Assembly: GCF_026212465.1 (NCBI RefSeq)
Contig: NC_080061.1
Coordinates: forward strand, 23,315,295 to 23,379,294
DNA: 64,000 nucleotides
Direction: 5' to 3'
DNA from: Amaranthus tricolor
Lineage: Eukaryota > Streptophyta > Magnoliopsida > Caryophyllales > Amaranthaceae
Below the pieces are notes generated by a model. It worked only from the letters and a program-made list of their open reading frames with translations, was not told the DNA's origin and searched no databases. The position numbers and the translations under genes are program-made. Positions 51,896 through 62,799 of the stretch are shown piece after piece (within the stretch, counting starts at the first letter, position 1; each line of letters opens with the position of its first letter).

Positions 51896-52280
51896 GTTGG
51901 TATCAGAGCACGGTTCACGAAGGGGACAAGGTATGCATAGAAGGACCGTTTTTTAGATTCTGTCAGTTTTGGGGTTTGAAACGTGATCGATTTGGAGGAT
52001 TGTTTGAGGTTATTTTTCAAAACTGTTTTTGCACAATATTATTCATTTAGTTGGTGAACTTTGGGCTTTGGAATCATTGGATTTGGTGGAGTTGTGAAGG
52101 AGATATGCATTATTCTTTACAGACTGCGCACAATTGATCAGTTCTGTACAATGTGAATATGAAGTTATCAAACAAGGAAGAATTTGAAATACTTCTGCCT
52201 ACATTGGAGGATCCAGTTTGTGTTCGGGCAATAGATAGGCTTAAAGCATTGCAGCACGAGGAAGCAAATTCATAAGATTC

Positions 52281-53111
52281 ATGGATCAATTGGGAGATGA
52301 TTTGGATAATTGGATTCCAATCAAGCGCTGTAATGAACATTTGGAAGAGATTTGGAGTGAACAAAGTTACTGGGATAAGACCTTCCGTCATCGTCAGAAA
52401 CATTTGAAATTACAGTATGATGCAGGCCGTGTTGCTATACAACCTAACAGCACAACATTGAATTCTTCTCTTGATATCAAACAAGCACCATTAAGAGACA
52501 ACAATTGTGATATTAACCTTGAGATAATTGTGGGAACAAAAGGTAATGAGATTGCTTCTAAACAAGAGGAACTTGACTTGTATGCTAATGTGATTCCTAT
52601 CTATGATGAATATCCAGAATCAGATTGTGAAGAGATTGTTGAAGCTCTTGAAGAAGTAGTTGAGACATCTTGTGTAAAGGTTGTTGATGATCTTGAAAGC
52701 ATGGTTGAAACACCTACTGTTGAAAGTATTGGAGATCTTGAAGAGATTGTTGAAGCATCTTGTGAAGAGATGATTGATGAGTATAAAAAAGATGGTGAAT
52801 TACCTTGTGAAGAGATTGTTGAGACTCTTGAAAAAGTGGTTGAAATGCCTTGTATTGAGAACCTTGAAGATCTTAAGGAGGTTGTTGAGACAATTTGCAT
52901 GAAGAATGTTGGTTCTACAATAGAGTGCCTTGAACTAGTGGATTATCATCCAAGATTGGAGGTTGGCATACAAGTAGAGCAAACTAAGAAGCATGAGTTT
53001 ATCAAGGTTGATTTCGTGCTTGAAAAATCACCTTTAATGGATTATGTTCATGTAGAGAGATTTATGGAATTTAACCCTACAAAAATTCGAGGTCGAATTT
53101 TTTCAAAGTAG
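52281..53111 (+). CDS. Array unit 4 ORF, 276 residues
   Basis: Same protein as units 2 and 3; upstream 38-codon ORF at 52159-52275. It runs into the polypurine tract before LTR 5. Confidence 0.65.
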   Translation: MDQLGDDLDNWIPIKRCNEHLEEIWSEQSYWDKTFRHRQKHLKLQYDAGRVAIQPNSTTLNSSLDIKQAPLRDNNCDINLEIIVGTKGNEIASKQEELDLYANVIPIYDEYPESDCEEIVEALEEVVETSCVKVVDDLESMVETPTVESIGDLEEIVEASCEEMIDEYKKDGELPCEEIVETLEKVVEMPCIENLEDLKEVVETICMKNVGSTIECLELVDYHPRLEVGIQVEQTKKHEFIKVDFVLEKSPLMDYVHVERFMEFNPTKIRGRIFSK

Positions 53112-53118
53112 GGGAGAA

Positions 53119-53853
53119 TGATGAGAATTCAGTCCACAAAGTCCAAGATCATAAAGTTACGGTTCCTACAACACAAGCTACGGTCCATGCTTTACTTAGC
53201 CACGCAAATGTCAAGCAAATGGCTGCTAATTTCGTGGGATTCTCTTCAAAGCAATCCTTTATTACTTGCCTTAAATGGGAAGTTGAATAAGGCAGAATTC
53301 AAGTAGCAACTTGGACAATTTTATTTTTAAGAAATGCAAAGGGTTTTTTTTTAAATGCAAGGGGAGTTAAAGCTCTTTATGGGAGTTAATTTGCTGTTAA
53401 AATAACTAAAGGGTCAGTGTCAGCTTTAATGCTTAACATTAAAAGGGCATTAATTCTAGCTTTTGTTTAATGCTTTGTTTTGCTGATTTGGGTTGGGGGG
53501 GGTGGGAATTTAAAAGGTCCCTTGAAGGCGTGTAACACTTGCATTATTTTTAGTATAAAAGAAACTCATTGCCATGCATTTTAGGCATGTGAGATTGAAA
53601 ACAAAATTCTGATTTTCTTTGTAATTTCTTTGTGCTTACTTTGTGTTGCACGCCCCTTTTATTCTTATTACTTAGTGTTTGAGAGTAAAAGCTTTGAGAG
53701 TTTAAAATACTTAATGAATTTTTGCTGCTCAAAGAAACCATCCAATCTAGAATAAGTTTCTAAGTTGCGTGGGTGTTCTCTTATTTCGTTCCTTGTTGAG
53801 CTTGTTCTTAAGCTAACTCATACACTCTAAAACGCCATTACACTTCCACATCA
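53119..53853 (+). repeat. Array LTR 5 (3' end of the array)
   Basis: 735 bp; G8 and T9 as in LTRs 1 and 2, with private changes: GGCATGTGAG for GGCAAGTGAG, CTTATTTCG for CTTGTTTCG, and an altered last 40 bases (CTCTAAAACGCCATTA). Confidence 0.92.
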
Positions 53854-54509
53854 ACAGCTATGCTGCACAAATACTCGGATCAACTTCCTCTTTTCCCATT
53901 TTTTCCCATTTCTCAAAACCCTACCTTCACACTCGACATTCTCCCTCTAAAACCATAGATTCAATCCATAAATTCTTGCATTCATCTTTCAATTTGGCAC
54001 TTTAAAATTAGTGTGGGATACTCTAGCTTGCTCAAAGGTAAACTTGTGTTTTAGGGTTATAATCAAATTTGCTTATTTTTTCAAATGTAGCTTACTAGTT
54101 GTTAAATCAAGACTGTTCTTAATTATCCATAAGTATTGAAGGTATTAATTGTTTTTATTGCTTTATGTTGTTTTTTGAAGTAATGTTGTTGAATTAGTTG
54201 AATTCAACGTTGATAATATTATTAGAAATGTTGATGTTGATGTTGGTATTAGAAATATTATCTAAGAACTTATGAATTGATTTATTATTTGGATTTTATG
54301 TGTATTATATATGTATGAACTTAGTTACATTATGGATTTTAATAATTTTTAAACCAAAAAAAGATTATAATTAAATGAATATAATGTACTTGTATGGGCA
54401 TGAAGTTGATGATGATGTTGATTTTTCTTTGTATTAATGTAGCATCATTTCGCGTGACTATAGTATGTTTTTGGAATGGTTGTATTTGAGAAAGTAGTGG
54501 CAAAGTTCA

Positions 54510-56925
54510 TTATGTTGGGGGAACACATAAGTGGTTTGAATGCAATTCGAACATGGATTTGAACCACTTTAAACGTTTTATATGTTCTAAGATTGGATTG
54601 GACCCTACTTGAAGTACCGTAAATATAAGCTTTAAATATGACATGAGTAGAGAATTGCTTGCCGTTCCTATTGAGGATGATCAGGCCATAGATGCTACGT
54701 GGGAGCATTCAAAGTCCACCCAAATTCCCTCTTTGGAGTTATACGTAGAAGAAGTACCCATAGAGAATTAGTTGCTTCTAATCCTACTCCTACCCCTATG
54801 CCTATATTAAATAAGGAAACTCATAATCTTTTCGTTCCTTCCGCATCTTGTACTTTTTCTCAACCCCCTACGATTCAAGTTCCAATTGATTCAATGTTTA
54901 AATTAGAAGGAACTGCTTAGATGGGACCTTGGGATGATGGAAATGAGAGTAATGAGCTCATTGACGATCCTTCTAAGGATGACGTGGATGTCGATGAGGA
55001 TGCGCAAGCAAATGACATGACCCTAGGCAACATTCCTACAATCATTCCTCCTACACCTTATGCCCTATGTCCACCTTTAGACGAGTATGAGGAGGACAAC
55101 TCATGGAGGAATTGGGCTTGTGATACCACATACACAAAAAACGAAGAGTTTGAGAAGGGTATGATGTTTGATAGCAAGGAAGCGTAATTAGAAACTGTTA
55201 GAGTTTATCATATCGCAGAAATGTGGAGTACAGAACGGAGACCTCGAACCAAACCTTCCTTACCTTGAAGTGTAAGCGGGGTTGTTCGTTGAGACTTAGG
55301 GCTATGTTTGTTTCTTATTTCTCTTCATGGCGTATTGTTACGTACAAGGGTAAGCATGGTTCTTGTGTATTGGGTAGTGACACTGTTTCGGCTGGACACA
55401 TTCATCTGACATCTTTTGTCATTAACAATGTCATTGTAAAATTGTGTTGCTAAAGACCCATCCATTAAGGTATCTGTCGTACGGCAGATGGTTAAAGATT
55501 GTTTTGTTGTGGATGTGAATTATAAGCGAGCGTGGTGTGCAAAGCAATAAGCCTTGTTGTCCATTTACGAGACCTGGGAAGGTTCTTACTCACTCCTTCC
55601 ACGCTTTTAGAGGCTTTGCAACATTTTAACCCGGGGTTAGTACTTGAGTGGTATTTTAAGGAGGACAATGACACGGGTGTATATGTGAGACCTAATATTA
55701 GGACCTTCCAACGTGTCTTTTGGGCCTTTAAACCTTGCATTGAAGGCTTTAATTATTGTAAACCTCTTAACGCCATTGACGGCACACACTTGTATGGTAA
55801 ATATTATCATACCTTATTGACTGCCATTGCCCAAGATGGTGATAAGGGAATCTTTCCATTAGCCTTTGCCATGGTAGAGAAGAAGAATATAAGTGCATGG
55901 TCGTGCTTCATGGCTTGTATTCGTAAGCATGTCACACAGAGGATGGGTTTATGCGTTATTTTTGATAGACATGCGGGTATTTTAGCAGCCATGGAAGAGC
56001 CGGAGTGGCAACCACGTAATGCTTATCATAGGTTTTGCTTACGCCATCTGCTTAGCAACTTCAATTGTGCTATGGGTAATGTTCAGTTGAAGAAGTTGTT
56101 TGGTAAAACAGCTGAGCAAAGACAACAAGTTAATGTAATGAATGGTTTAAAGCCAATTGCGACTGCAAAACGAGAGGCAATTTTCTGGATTGATGACGTG
56201 GGTGATATGTCTAAATGGTCGCTGTGTCATGATGGAGGTCATAGGTATAGCGTTACTAACACGAACTTAGCTGAAGTTTTCAACTATGTGATGAAGGGTG
56301 TACGTTTCTTACCTTTGACAACACTGGTTGAATTCACCTTCTATCGGGTAAACGACTACTTTGTTCAAAGATGTGAACGTGCTAGCGCATGGTTACTTGG
56401 AGGACACATGTACACACATATGCTACCAGGATTATTATCAATAGAAATACTAAGAAGGCAAATTTCCATTACATAATTGCATTTGATTGTAGAAGAGGTG
56501 TATTCAAAGTTAAGACTGGGAGGGGAACTAGAGGATCGTCTAAGGGGGGTAAGATTCAACATGTAGACTTGAATCAAATGAAGTGCACAAGTAAAAAACT
56601 TGAGATATATCACCTACCTTGTTCACATGTACTTGCTGTTTGCATCAAACGACACCTTTCATATGAGAGGTTCGTGGATCCGTGCTATACATCTCAAAGT
56701 TATGCAAGTACATAAGAACATTACTTTATGCCAATGATCGATAAGAGGTCATGGCCGCAATACACGGGCTTTGAACTTAGACATGATCTCGATCAAATTC
56801 GGGGTAAAGGGAGGCCTAAGTCTAGGACAATTGCCAACGAAATGGATGAGGGTAGAAATAAACGATCTAATTGTCGTCGTTATGGGAGCGAAGTTCACAA
56901 CAATAGAACTTGTAACTCAAGGTAG
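54510..56925 (+). pseudogene. MULE transposase (mudrA type), decayed
   Basis: Fragments in order over shifting frames: an N-terminal block (YVGGTHKWFECNSNMDL at 54511, then a TGA); an acidic linker (54921-55187); a zinc domain CKRGCSLRLRA (about 55270); the transposase core 55532-56476 with NAIDGTHLYGKY (first Asp), CVIFDRHAGI (second Asp), a CLRHLLSNF helix and NLAEVFNYVM carrying the likely Glu; a SWIM zinc finger (CTSKKLEIYHLPCSHVLAVC, 56583); and a C-terminal knuckle (56860-56920) with a Tyr where Cys is expected. Upstream, 53859-54500 holds the leader. Several frameshifts and stops mean no active protein. The transposase would bind the TIRs and cut the element out. Confidence 0.9.
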
Positions 56926-57059
56926 TATGTTATATATATATACTAGCATGATAATCTATAACACATATAATAATGTTAAACTGACAACACAACTATATGA
57001 TACATAATTATATAATAGTAATATTAACTAAAGCTAGTGCGAACACAGCAGTAGAGGAG

Positions 57060-58466
57060 ATGGATCCAGCAGCTTCAGGACCCCTAGACCCTAGTGTCTT
57101 AACTATGCAGCATGAACACATGAGTACTCCTCTTTGGGATTCCCAGGTTAGGTGTACAATAGTTATGATTTGCATTTTACAAATGCTAACATACAAGTAA
57201 CTTATTTATATTTCAATATTCATAGGTGTCCGATGAAGAAACGCTAGGCACCAGGCATCCAGATTCCGTTCCATGGGTGATCGATGATAGGATCATCCCG
57301 TACTTGGAGCTAACGAGGTTATACTACTTTCACCTCGTTGCATACGACTGAGTTGACCGTGCCATTATCACAGCACTGGTCGAGAGATGGCGTCAGGAGA
57401 CGCATACATTTTATCTCCCTCTAGGTGAGGCTACCATCACACTGCTTGATGTAGACTTACTAACGCGGCTTCCCATCGAGGGACGTGCCGTGTGTACAGC
57501 CGGACACAAGTTATTAGGCTGGCGTGCAATGGTGCATCACATATTGGGAGAGCGCCTTCCACTGGAAGTGATCAGGGGGAGCGGTTTGCGCTGCACGTGG
57601 TTAGTTCAAACCTTCTCGCATCTCCCCGAAGATGCTGATGAAGGCACATTTCGAGGTACGCCAAGGTGTACCTCTTATACTTGATAGGAGCTGTGTTGTT
57701 TGCCGATAAAACAAACAACCAAATACAGCTCCTTTACTTAACTTTACTTGACGACCCATTGGAGCGCATCGCCGAGTATAGCTGGGGCTCCGCAGCCCTT
57801 GGATACCTGTATAGGAGGCTATGTGGTGCTGCCCACAAGAACGTCAAGGAGATTGCGGGACCAGTAGTCATATTACAGGTAATAAAAATAACATTTAATT
57901 CTAATCCGCTGTAGTTGAATTACATACTAATTACATTTTCAATGTTCAGCTGTGGGCATGGGAGCATATTCTTATCAGCCAACCTTACAAAATCGTTGGT
58001 CGTGGTGATACTACTCCTCCACCAGAACCCCCACCAGATGCTGCGTACGGTTCAAGGTGGAATTTTGCACGCCGGACGCGCAAGCACACCGACACCAGTC
58101 TTGGATTCTATCGAAATCAGTTAGACATGCTACGGCCCAACCAGGTAAATATTTCAGTACTCATTAACATTAGTACAATTTAATTAACATATCACTTACA
58201 TTTTCATAACATGTATTTTAGTTTTTGTGGGACCCATACCCTGCGGAAGCCTACACAGCTGTACCCGAGGGCTTCTGTACCACTCATATGCTTCAACAAT
58301 GTCGAAGTACATCTACTAGAGCACGTATTGCGCCAATATGGGTTGGTACAGGGCATTCCATCTCCTTGTGACACTGAACCCCAGCTACACCAGATTTCGA
58401 TCAAAAATCATGGTACGAAAAACTGGATGGACATCAACTGGTGTCACATCGCTCGTTGGGATGGTA
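57060..58466 (+). pseudogene. Plant mobile domain (MAIN-like) gene, decayed and interrupted
   Basis: Plant mobile domain (PMD) proteins occur as host genes (MAIN and MAIL families, nuclear, linked to silencing and genome stability) and as passengers of MULEs and gypsy elements. Exon 1 is 57060-57146 (SGPLDPSVLTMQHEHMSTPL) and exon 2 starts at 57226 in the same phase. It continues with ALVERWRQETHTFYLPLGEA, ITLLDVDLLTRLPIEG, LGYLYRRLCGA and, after two introns, LWAWEHI and FLWDPYPAEAY. A TGA at 57349-57351 and a frameshift near 57655 break it, and a Ty3 LTR begins at 58467 inside the last readable exon. It lies downstream of the transposase in the same direction, inside the TIRs. Confidence 0.88.
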
Positions 58467-60010
58467 TGTAACAACCCGACTTACCGTTGACTGGGCAAAC
58501 AGGGTCGTCACGAGGATTATTTCCCAAGAAACTTAAATCATATCCCAAAACCTGGGCAAAGGAATCACCAGCTGTATTACGAAACCAACAAAGCTAAATC
58601 TCAAACCAAATATCTAATCTAAATATAAAGTAACCATACAACTCACTACGAGTCCATTATAATCAACATAATAAGAACTAATCAGAACTAATATACATTA
58701 AACAAATTCCTAATACAAACTATAAGCTTCCACGGTCTCAGCTCAAAAGGACATCCTTAGCACTCTCATCAACATTGCTAACCTGATTATTCCCGACAGC
58801 GATCTGTAATCAGCTAAAAGATGGAAACAACAAGGAATCAGATTAAACTGAGTGAGAAGCAACAATCCAAAACAATTAAACACAACAATTCAAAACAATG
58901 GTTTAAAAGCAACATCAGTTTCCTAGATCTATGTGCGCACAGGGAGTCTAGTTGAGAGGAACATCCATAGCTCTAAGGCTATGTCTCTCTCGGGTGAAGC
59001 TAGTCAATATCTCAATGACAATTCGCTTCAAAAACCAAGGAGTAGGGAACCATGTTCCTCAACTCCGTCAATGACCAGCTCGCAAGCCTGATCCATTGAC
59101 TATATCAATATTAGCATAATCATTCATAAAACATTTATCACATTCATATAAATTTCACAAACTTTAAATAAACATTTTACAAATGGTAGCCTGGCCAGAC
59201 CCCTTTTTAAGGGACTGTCACTGCTCACCAATAACGCTTCAAGAAGCGAAGTCCGTTTCTCCACGATCACTAGAAAGGTTCCTCGATGATGTCGTCTCTA
59301 GGAGCATAACAAACATAACATCACAACAAAGCGTTAAATACTACAAACTAGGTTCATACGTCTCTAGGAGCATAACCTTGTAACGATCATACGTCTCCAC
59401 AATTCCCTTTGTATTTCCAATTCAAACACTTCTAGTTCACTTAACTCAAACCAAGAAACTAAACAAGATTAACCAGCTATCCTAAAAGAAGAACACAACT
59501 AATTTATCCATTCAACTAATAACTGTCACACGAACCCTGATACTTTCGAGAATAACCAATCATATAAAATCAAGGGTTATATCCAACACTTACAATTACC
59601 CAACTATTAAATAAATAGCTACAACAAAGAACTATCCACCACTGGCAAATTCACATGAATCAACTAACATTTAAGAACATCAAGTTTCCATAAACTTTCC
59701 ACATTCAATATCCTATCGATATCCTAATCTTCGTAAATTCATACTAATTAATAATTCCACAATTAAGTTCTTATCACCACTTTGACCTATAATTATCATT
59801 AACAACATTCAAATCCAAATCCTCTCCACTACCTATACACCATCAAGACACTACGAATCCATTCCCACAAATTGTTTCACAAGTATCTGGTATTATATCT
59901 AAGAGTATCAATCTATTCAATTATTCACCATTATCATAACTTGTCACAACTCTTAGTTCCTAACAATAATTCAGCAGCTAAATATACATATCCAACAACC
60001 ATCATAGTAC
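58467..60010 (-). repeat. Truncated Ty3/gypsy LTR, same family as the left edge
   Basis: Starts TGTAACAACCCGACTTACCG like 3848 and follows that LTR (AAATGGTAGCCTGGCCAGAC at both 4563 and 59181) with increasing differences until about 60010, where similarity stops. The U3 half, the TA tract and the outer end are missing, so no flanking duplication can be paired. A solo LTR later cut by deletion is the simplest reading. Confidence 0.85.
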
Positions 60011-60116
60011 CAGTTAGTAACTAATGTCTCTAAGGTCTTGTAATTACTTATTCTAATGTCTCTAATGCAAATACAACAAATAACAACTCAAAAATTAGCA
60101 AAAAAAAAATAAATAT

Positions 60117-60304
60117 GTACATAGCTATTTGTAGTTACTAACTGCGAACAACTATTTTGTCTTATTTGGCTGTTCGCAGATAGTAGCTACGAACAGCTCC
60201 AAACCTTTGGTTTGGGATTTTCACGCTTACTTTTGGAATATTTTTGAAACTTGGTTTATTTGGTTCATTTTTTTGATTTTTTCACTTAATGATTTCAAAT
60301 TTTC
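60117..60304 (-). repeat. MULE right TIR with two near-palindromes
   Basis: Inverse of the left TIR. The near-palindromes sit at 60128 and 60173, again 45 bp apart; one unit fewer than on the left. Confidence 0.88.
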
Positions 60305-60313
60305 CATTTAGGC
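60305..60313. other. MULE target-site duplication, right
   Basis: CATTTAGGC, paired with the left copy. Confidence 0.8.
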
Positions 60314-61331
60314 GGAATGTAGCACATGAAACAAATGGGGAAGCTTAGGCCTATCATAATGCAAATAGTCAAAGAGTGTCCAATACTCTCTTGTATGAGG
60401 TTGAAATATATTTTTTGTAAGCTTCACTTAGAATTTCAAAACCTTGAAAGAAAAATTTACTATTAACAATTTTTATAAGATTAAGCTAAATATTCAATAC
60501 TTTTGCTACAGTTTTTACTTTATGTTTTTATAATTTAACAATTTCTATAAAAGTAAGTTGAGAACGACATTGAAATATAAGAAAAAAGTTCATTCTTAAT
60601 CGAATAAGTTAAGGAGGGCATTGAAAAACTCTAATGTGAATTGAATTTTTGACTTTTTTTCCCTATCAAATAGCCAAATCCAATTGATCTTTTAAACACA
60701 AATCAGAGTTCAACATAGATATATGAATCTGAACGACATAAACAATATAATTATTTACTTGAGTTCTTTCTATAATCAAATATGATATTTTTTCTAGATA
60801 TTTTCAAATAGTTTGTTCCATTTTATAATTGATTGATTCTAAAATTCTAGAACATTAGAGTATCAGGTTTACTGTTGATATCATGTAGGGTTTACCTTGG
60901 AAGTGAATGGAAGTTGGCCGACCCTACTAAGCTTCATTTTGTTAGTTGCTAGTTCGTTGTTCTTGATAATTGGCCACTTTGTTTCACCATGATGCATCTA
61001 AAATGTTAATTCCTTTTATTCACCAAAAGTGCCCATTTGACATTTTATTATGGAATCACATGTAAAGAGAAAGAGTAGTATTTTTAAATTTTGATAGAAA
61101 TAAAGTGAGATAAGTAAGTCTAAAGATGGTTTGGGTGTTTTAAGAGATTAAATTAATCAATCTTTTCCTCCTTTTCTAATTAAAGGAGCTCTTTTCAATT
61201 CATTCAAATTTAGAGGCAAAATTGAAGACTTCTTTTCATTTCATTAAAATTACAAAATTGCATTCTCTAATTTTTAATTAAAACACTACAATTTTTCTTC
61301 ATTAAAATTACAAAAATTACGTAATGTAAAT
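60314..61331. other. AT-rich flank, nothing recognised
   Basis: No gene, LTR end or tandem repeat seen. Confidence 0.5.
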
Positions 61332-61548
61332 TAGACGTTCAAAAAATTAAACTAAATGTCGGTTACAAAAAACGGTTACAGCTCGGGTTTAGTTTTCTCG
61401 TTTTCGGTTGTCAACCGGTTCGGGTATAACTTTGGGTCGGGTAATGTCGGTTAGATTAACCTTAAAAAAGAACACATTTTCGGGTCGGTTTATTTTCGGT
61501 TTCGGTTTGGGTTTTCGGGTCGGGTCAGTTTTGAACAGCTTTATATAC
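61332..61548. mobile_element. hAT-like short element rich in CGGGTCGG/CGGTT words
   Basis: Begins AGACGTTCAAAAA and ends TTTTGAACAGCTTT, imperfect inverse ends of the kind seen in plant hAT short elements, enclosing TTTCGGTTTCGGTTTGGG-like sequence. No coding capacity; target duplication not resolved. Confidence 0.45.
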
Positions 61549-62129
61549 AGGTGAGTTGTAAAGTTTTCAAATATCTTTAAAGGAAGACATGCAACATATT
61601 ATTTCACTAATGATTAGAAAGAAGGTTACACATAGCTTATAACCTCAATTATTAGTTATTTAATACTTTCATTTCAAATTAGTTGCAACATTAGAAAAAT
61701 TACACTATTTATTCATCACTTTTAATTTGTGATTAATTTTTAATCTATAGGTTAAAATATAGTCAAGTGAGATTTTGTTTTATTTTTCTCATTGCAAACA
61801 TAATTAATATCAATTTTTGTAATTTTTTATTATACATAATTAGAGATATTACAAATTTAATGAGTGAATTAAACTGCGTGAAGAAGCAAACATTGCAAAT
61901 AAATTGGAACAGTGGAAGTATGGTACAAAAACTCTTATAATTATAATTATATACTTCATGTTTTTTTAATTGAAAAATTTACCTTCAAATATATGAAATG
62001 ATTATTACCAAAGTACGTCATACGATGTATATGATTAATGGAGAAACAATATAGTGGAGAATAGGAGATGCTTGTGCTGTACATACTAAAGGAGAGCAAC
62101 AAATACTTGACCTAGGCTACATATACACC

Positions 62130-62500
62130 TAGAGCTATTAAAATCTAATCCGACCCGAAAATCCGATCCGTAAGCGAAAATTATTCGACCCGAAAATATG
62201 TTATTTTTTTTAGATTTACTGAACCGACACAATATGAACCGATACTGCATTCGAACAGATTAATAACCGAAAAGGGAAAAATCAAACTCGAACCGCAACC
62301 GAATTTTATAACCGACATATAAACATTAACCGATGTTACCCGAACTCAATAGTGATCAACCTGAGTCAAATCCGACCTGAATTATGCACGAAACCTAATG
62401 AAAACTGACTAAAACCGATTAAGATCGAACTGCTTTTAACCCGAACTGATACAAAACCAAACAAATTATTAATCGAACTGTTGTAAATCCGAATCAATTT
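62130..62500. mobile_element. Second hAT-like short element, CCGACCCGAAA-rich
   Basis: Begins TAGAGCTATTAAAATC then CCGACCCGAAAATCCGATCCG-like words, the inverse composition of 61332-61548. The far end is not clear. Confidence 0.4.
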
Positions 62501-62799
62501 TTTTACCTAATTTCAGCAAATTAGGTCCAATTTCAGTTTTCTAATTATGATTTTTGGAATATTTGAAAACTAATTTCTAATATTGAAACATTGTAAACAA
62601 GATTATCTATAAATAAATAAGATTCCCCATGATATTGATATCAATTATAAACCATTAAAGACATTACGAAAACCTTAGAAACATACAGAGGTGGAATAAT
62701 ACAAAAACATAAATGTTTCTTCAACACTTCGACCTAGACTTATCTTGCATTTTATGTTAATTATAAATTTCATGTTTGTAATCCACCAATTTTTCAAGC

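Larger units (their letters stand above)
45255..53853 (+). mobile_element. Tandem array of a non-autonomous LTR retrotransposon: five LTRs, four internal regions
   Basis: Five LTRs (735-750 bp) start with TGATGAGAATTC and end CACATCA; four internal regions (1220-1223 bp) each start GT-TGGTATCAGAGC (tRNA-Met primer site) and end with the polypurine run AAAGTAGGGGAGAA. Unit steps are 1961, 1958, 1972 and 1973 bp. The array is flanked by ACACC (45250-45254) and ACAGC (53854-53858), a 5 bp duplication with one mismatch. Internal regions have no protease, RT or integrase, so the element depends on others for movement. Sharing of single LTRs between units points to unequal recombination between LTRs, not to separate insertions. 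Confidence 0.93.
45029..60304 (+). mobile_element. Mutator-like element (MULE) with long TIRs, mudrA-type transposase and a plant mobile domain gene
   Basis: The ends GAAAATTTGAAAT (45029) and ATTTCAAATTTTC (60304) are inverse. Similarity continues inward about 190 bp (TTTCAAAAATATTCCAAAAG, AAGCGTGAAAAT, GGTTTGGAGCTGTTCG). It is flanked by CATTTAGGT (45020-45028) and CATTTAGGC (60305-60313), a 9 bp duplication with one mismatch, the usual MULE length. Of its 15.3 kb about 8.6 kb is the tandem retroelement array and about 1.5 kb a truncated Ty3 LTR, leaving a core of about 5 kb. Both genes are decayed, so the element is immobile on its own. Confidence 0.9.
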
